Positions 60,291 to 64,000 of a stretch of 64,000 nucleotides of DNA are shown piece by piece. The notes under the pieces were generated by a model. It was not told where the DNA came from. It made no database searches and saw only the letters and a program-made list of their open reading frames with translations. The DNA is from Bathymodiolus brooksi. Taxonomy: Eukaryota > Mollusca > Bivalvia > Mytilida > Modiolidae. The stretch is from contig OY804585.1 of the NCBI GenBank assembly GCA_963680875.1, positions 30,680,186 to 30,744,185 of the forward strand, written 5' to 3'. The position numbers were made by a program, and so were the translations under genes. Within the stretch, counting starts at the first letter, position 1. Every line of letters begins with the position of its first letter.

Positions 60291-60627
60291 GCTTGTTTAG
60301 ACGCTGAACTGTTATAGATTGAAAACCAATTACTTGATAAAAAAAATTGAATTTGAATTTTCAATTTGCTAATAAATTTATGGGGCAGATAGCAGGACTA
60401 AAAATAGATTTGATTGCAGGGATGTAAATAAAACACAAGGCACGATTACTTTATATGTCCAATTGCATACAAGTGTATTTGTTAGCCTAAATGGTATGCT
60501 TCATATCTATCTCAGCTGAGTTTTCGTTATTATGATCAGGAGAGTGATGTAGACTTTGGTTTGCCTCTAGCGTACATTTATTAATTTTGGAAAAATTGAC
60601 CCATTTCAAAGGGGGGGGGGGGGGAAG

Positions 60628-60680
60628 GTGTATGGTATTTAGTGCCACTTTCAACAATATTTCAGTTATATCGTGGTGGT
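60628..60680 (-). repeat. SINE tail fragment
   Basis: GTGTATGGTATTTAGTGCCA followed by ATATTTCAGTTATATCGTGG. Confidence 0.75.
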
Positions 60681-60812
60681 ACCCATTTCAATAAATATTT
60701 ATGAATATACATAAAAACAAATGTAAATCATATATCATATGTACATGGTATGTAAATCTGAAATTTTTTTGTTGATTTGGTATAATCTAACCTTAAAACT
60801 GCAATAAATAGT

Positions 60813-61074
60813 CAGATTCAGGGTTGTGGTGTTTAGCGCCACTTTCAATAATATTCAGTTATATCCTGGCAGTCAGTCTTATTGATGGAGGTAACCGGAG
60901 TACCCGGAGAAAACCACCGAGCTGCCGCAAGTCACTGACAAACTTGATCACATGATGGTGTATCGAGTACACCTTGTCATGAGGTGGATTCGAACTCACA
61001 ACATTAGTGGTGATAGGCACTGTTGCATAGGTAGTTGTAAATATAACGACCATACGATCACGACCATGACGTTC
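60813..61074 (-). repeat. tRNA-derived SINE, full length, with target duplication
   Basis: The inverted tail GGGTTGTGGTGTTTAGCGCC is followed by ACCGGAGTACCCGGAGAAAA, the inverted B-box region (GATTCGAACTCACAACATTA) and the head. CAATAAATAGT flanks it at 60802-60812 and 61075-61085 (11 bp). Confidence 0.87.
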
Positions 61075-61134
61075 CAATAAATAGTAAAATTTTTAGTAAG
61101 AATGATATCATCTCATAATACATGTCTTTTTCAG

Positions 61135-61216
61135 TGGCTCCGGTATCTCTCCCAGGGTATCAACAGAACACACCATTACGACAATCTAACTTCAGTCAGA
61201 GCTATTCACCTATAAA
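61135..61216 (+). CDS. Pro/Gln-rich protein, second coding exon
   Basis: Acceptor TGTCTTTTTCAG, donor GTAAGT. The 82 nt complete a Met codon (A+TG), encode APVSLPGYQQNTPLRQSNFS then QSYSPI, and leave AA. Phase agrees with both neighbours. Confidence 0.72.
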
Positions 61217-61463
61217 GTAAGTATAAAGAATCTTCTTTTATCTCAGTATATCTTTTCACTATCACCGCTCAACAAGGTGAGAAACTTGCATGTGACGTGT
61301 GTGGCCACATTCTCCAAAACTTCACCATTAATACAAATTATGAATTCAGAATAGACCACTTTAATTATCCAAGCTGTTCAAGTAATGATTCACATAGGCC
61401 ACAACAAAAAAAAGAAATTTGGTGTGTTTCTGATTGACAAACTGACCCTAATGTTTTTATAGT

Positions 61464-61852
61464 AAGGCCAAAAAAAAAATAGGTGTTTACTGTCACATGT
61501 CAAAAAAATCTAGGGTCGGTCGGTCGGCATTAATTGATTTTTTTTTTTTTTTAATTTTTTTTTACTATCGGCAAAACCGGAAATAGTCGTTCCCGGGTTC
61601 CTGAATCCGATTCCGGTTATTCATTTTCGAAATTTTCGGTAAGCCGTCATTTGTTTTGAAGCTGTTACGCAGTTTTTCTACATTCTTTGCTCTCAATTTT
61701 AACAAAAAGCTAGCGGTTGAATAAATAAAACATTGCTGCTGATTAAACAACAAAAATGGTTATCCGAATTCTGTGTAAAAATTGATAGGGTCACTAGCAA
61801 AAAATAGGGTCGGTCGGGTGACCGTAAACACACATTTTTTTTTGGCTTAAAC
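61464..61852. mobile_element. MITE with GCCAAA...GTGTTTAC...GTCAC ends, copy 2
   Basis: The left end GCCAAAAAAAAAATAGGTGT followed by TTACTGTCAC matches the inverted right end GCCAAAAAAAAATGTGTGTT followed by TACGGTCAC. AGGGTCGGTCGG lies just inside each end. The interior is the inverse of 45930-46195. Confidence 0.75.
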
Positions 61853-62175
61853 TAAAACAACAACAAATATTAAAATGAACAAAAATTCAGAAATTTGGTT
61901 TCCATCATTACCTACCAAAACTTCCTATGGAAGCACATATTTTTTTATGTTTGTCAAAGCCATCTCGATGGAAATTTTACATTTAATGATACATTTTGCA
62001 TGTAGGCCACTTGATATCAAAATATTTTAGCTAAAAGTCAAATTTAATTCAAGGCTGCATGACCTCAATAATATATCAAAACTTACTTCTCATTGGAAAT
62101 AATTTAATTGTTTTGCATCGTACAAATTTACGCTAGCCAAACATTATTATCTGAGGTCTGTCTTGACTGATCAGG

Positions 62176-62299
62176 GTGGTCGTGATCGATTTACAACTAC
62201 CTGTGCAATCAGTGCCTATTGCCACTAAAGTCTTGCAGGTTTCCTCCACCATTAAAACAATATAACTGAAATGTTGTTGAAAGTGGTGTTAAACATCTA
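62176..62299 (+). repeat. SINE with internal deletion
   Basis: The head (GGTCGTGATCGATTTACAAC, TGTGCAATCAGTGCCTATTG) joins directly to GCAGGTTTCCTCCACCATTA and the tail GTGGTGTTAAACATC; the middle is missing. Confidence 0.8.
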
Positions 62300-62470
62300 T
62301 AGCTCTATTTCTAACCTAATAATCCATGTAGCCCCTTTCTCAACATCAGCAATCAGAATTGATCACAATACTTAAGAATATCATTGGACTGATACATTAA
62401 ATATGTCTGACGATTGGTTCACAACAGGTTAGTAGTCTGCTCTTCATTCATTTTGTTATTTTCTTTACAG

Positions 62471-62885
62471 TCAATCATTGGGCAGCCAAGTTATGGTGGT
62501 AAGCAGCCAAACACCATCCTCTCCAGAAATCAATCCAGTCTCTCCCATGTCACCGCTGCTTCAATCGGGGATCCAGCCACGCTTGAGATCACCACTCAAC
62601 AGATCAACATCATCCCCTGACTCAGGCAAGCAGTCTCCGCTGGTCCAAAGAGATTTTATTGCTGGCATGCAGTCCTCAATGGTCCAAACAGATTTTAATG
62701 CTGTCGGCCAGTCCCCAATGGTTCAAAAAGATTCTAAAGCTATCAACCAGTCCCCTATGGTCCAAAAAGATTCTAACGCTGTCAACCAGTCCCCACTGGT
62801 CAAAAATGGTTTTATAGCTGCTTATAAAGATGACCAGAATTTCTTTACTACTGGTAATGGGTGTCATATTTGTTTATGTTTTTAG
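62471..62885 (+). CDS. Pro/Gln-rich protein, third coding exon with 13-residue repeats
   Basis: Acceptor TTTTCTTTACAG. The first base completes Asn (AA+T), then QSLGSQVMVVSSQTPSSPEI, an SP-rich stretch, then five 13-residue repeats at 62631-62825 (QSPLVQRDFIAGM, QSSMVQTDFNAVG, QSPMVQKDSKAIN, QSPMVQKDSNAVN, QSPLVKNGFIAAY), then KDDQNFFTTG. The exon either splices at 62853 (donor GTAATG, weak) or reads on to TAG at 62885. The minus-strand frame at 62676-62867 is a shadow. Confidence 0.7.
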
Positions 62886-63060
62886 TGCAGTGTATGTTTG
62901 TTTGTTTGTTTCGTGAGTGTTTTCTCAGCAACTTTTCTTGTTTGGGCAATATCCAAGTTTTGTGTATTGGTTTGATTTATTGCACAGTATAAGTTTAAAA
63001 ATATCAGATTTTCAGCAGCAAGGACGTTTATTTAAAGAATACCTTTGTTTTATTTGCACC
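62886..63060. other. Unrecognised
   Basis: AT-rich, with a short TTTG run. Either intron or 3' UTR depending on how the preceding exon ends. Confidence 0.4.
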
Positions 63061-63069
63061 TTTTCGTTT

Positions 63070-63380
63070 TTTAGCTCGTCTGACTTAAAGGGTCATGTCA
63101 CATGTGAGCTATTGCCATCACATGCCGTCCGTCGGTGTCATCCAAAAACATATACATTTTAATCTATTTCTTACAAACCACTAGTCCTATTGGACCCAAG
63201 CTTGTTAGAAATGTTACTTGGGTGGTCCTCAACATCTTATATGATTTTCGTTTCCAACATACAGGCTACAGCATGGCTGTAATAACCAATAGGTTGATGC
63301 TTAAGAATCACCTTATCTGAAACCACACGTGGGATGGAAATGAACTTGGTATGTTCCTTATGACCCTCTGAAAAGTGTAT
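63070..63380 (+). repeat. Hairpin-headed repeat, degenerate
   Basis: The start TAGCTCGTCTGACTTAAAGG and GTCATGTCACATGTGAGCTA pair imperfectly. They are followed by TTGCCATCACATGCCGTCCG, ACCACTAGTCCTATTGGACC and GGTGGTCCTCAACATCTTAT, the usual order of phrases in this class. Confidence 0.65.
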
Positions 63381-63387
63381 GTTTTTT

Positions 63388-64000
63388 ATGTCCCCACCAC
63401 TAAGACTTGTACCTGTAAGTGGCTGGGACATATAGTGTTACCCATGTCCGTAATTCCGAAATAAAACAGTTGTGACCACTTTTTTTCGCTATGCTTTGAG
63501 ATGTTGACTTGATATTTATATGTGGGTGTATAATGATAAGTTACAGATCAATTTATGTTTCGTTCCGGTCCAATAATTTTTGGCCGAGTTATGGCCCTTG
63601 GAATTTGAAATTTGGCCAAATATTTAGTTGTGACCACTTTTTTTTGCATATGCTTGGAGATATTGACTTGATTTTTGGTATATGAGTGTATAATGACGAG
63701 TCACAGATCAAGATTACATTTCGTTCTGGTCCAATGATTTTTGGCCAAGTTATGGTCCTTGGAATTTGAAATTTGGCCAAATATTTAGTTTTCACCACTT
63801 TTTTTCGCTATGCTTGGAGATATTGACTTGATTTTGGGTATATGAGTTTATAATGATGAGTTACAGATCAAGTTTACATTTCGTTCCGGTCCAATGATTT
63901 TTGACCGAGTTATGTCCCTTGGACTTTGAAATTTGGCTAAATATTTAGTTGTCACCACTTTTTTTCGCTATGCTTGGAAATATTGACTTGATTTTTGGTA
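63388..64000 (+). repeat. Hairpin-headed repeat with ~160-bp units, cut by window end
   Basis: The head TGTCCCCACCACTAAGACTT ... AAGTGGCTGGGACA is self-complementary. Units containing GACCACTTTTTTTCGCTATG, TATTGACTTGATTTTTGGTA and CGTTCCGGTCCAATGATTTT begin near 63470, 63627, 63790 and 63951 and continue past the edge. Confidence 0.88.

Larger units (their letters stand above)
57672..61134. other. First intron of the Pro/Gln-rich gene
   Basis: It holds an inverted-repeat element (58087-60290) containing a tandem-repeat element (58742-59945), a 15-base G run (about 60610-60624), a SINE fragment (60628-60680) and a SINE (60813-61074). No exon seen. Confidence 0.6.
61217..62470. other. Second intron of the Pro/Gln-rich gene
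   Basis: It contains a MITE (61464-61852) and an internally deleted SINE (62176-62299). A possible cassette ending at 62427 reads MSDDWFTTG before GTTAGT and echoes the end of the next exon, but its acceptor is unclear. Confidence 0.5.

Overview
The window is AT-rich eukaryotic nuclear DNA, most likely from a bivalve or other mollusc. The evidence is a split, invertebrate-type troponin T gene, many copies of a tRNA-derived SINE whose 3' part resembles molluscan SINE tails (GTTAAACACCA...), and several families of hairpin-headed repeats of the kind common in bivalve genomes. There are no operons, Shine-Dalgarno sites, CRISPR arrays, rRNA genes or convincing functional tRNA genes. True coding sequence is a few percent of the window; the rest is introns, satellites and nested transposons.

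Left part (1-23.1 kb, minus strand): the 5' two thirds of a troponin T gene. Eight coding exons can be joined with every splice phase agreeing, from the ATG at 19989 to an exon ending at 1456. They give about 225 residues; the C-terminal exons lie beyond the left edge. Two exon borders of this gene have become tandem repeats. The border carrying the start codon is expanded into a 3.1-kb array (19990-23115). The 5' splice site of the last visible exon is present four times at 52-bp spacing (1262-1473). The introns hold SINEs, MITEs, a 16-copy 33-bp minisatellite and a 241-bp-armed inverted repeat.

Middle part (23-56 kb): no complete gene. It holds SINEs, MITEs, minisatellites (34 bp, 16 bp, and a 1.4-kb array of about 74 copies of a 19-bp unit), three decayed LINE 3' ends, and a 3.27-kb terminal-inverted-repeat element carrying a frameshifted coding remnant (33.7-37.0 kb). 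Two orphan exon candidates lie on the minus strand (38020-38162 and 41489-41611). A 7.2-kb hairpin-headed repeat (46.8-54.0 kb) has an internal ~332-bp unit amplified about 20 times, with a nine-unit block itself duplicated.

Right part (56-64 kb, plus strand): three exons (57324-57671, 61135-61216, 62471-62853 or 62885) join in phase into the N-terminal part of a Pro/Gln/Ser-rich protein I do not recognise, with five 13-residue repeats. A 1115-bp hAT-like transposon sits inside a SINE just upstream. The first intron holds a 2.2-kb inverted-repeat element with another tandem-repeat element nested in it. The window ends inside a further ~160-bp tandem repeat.
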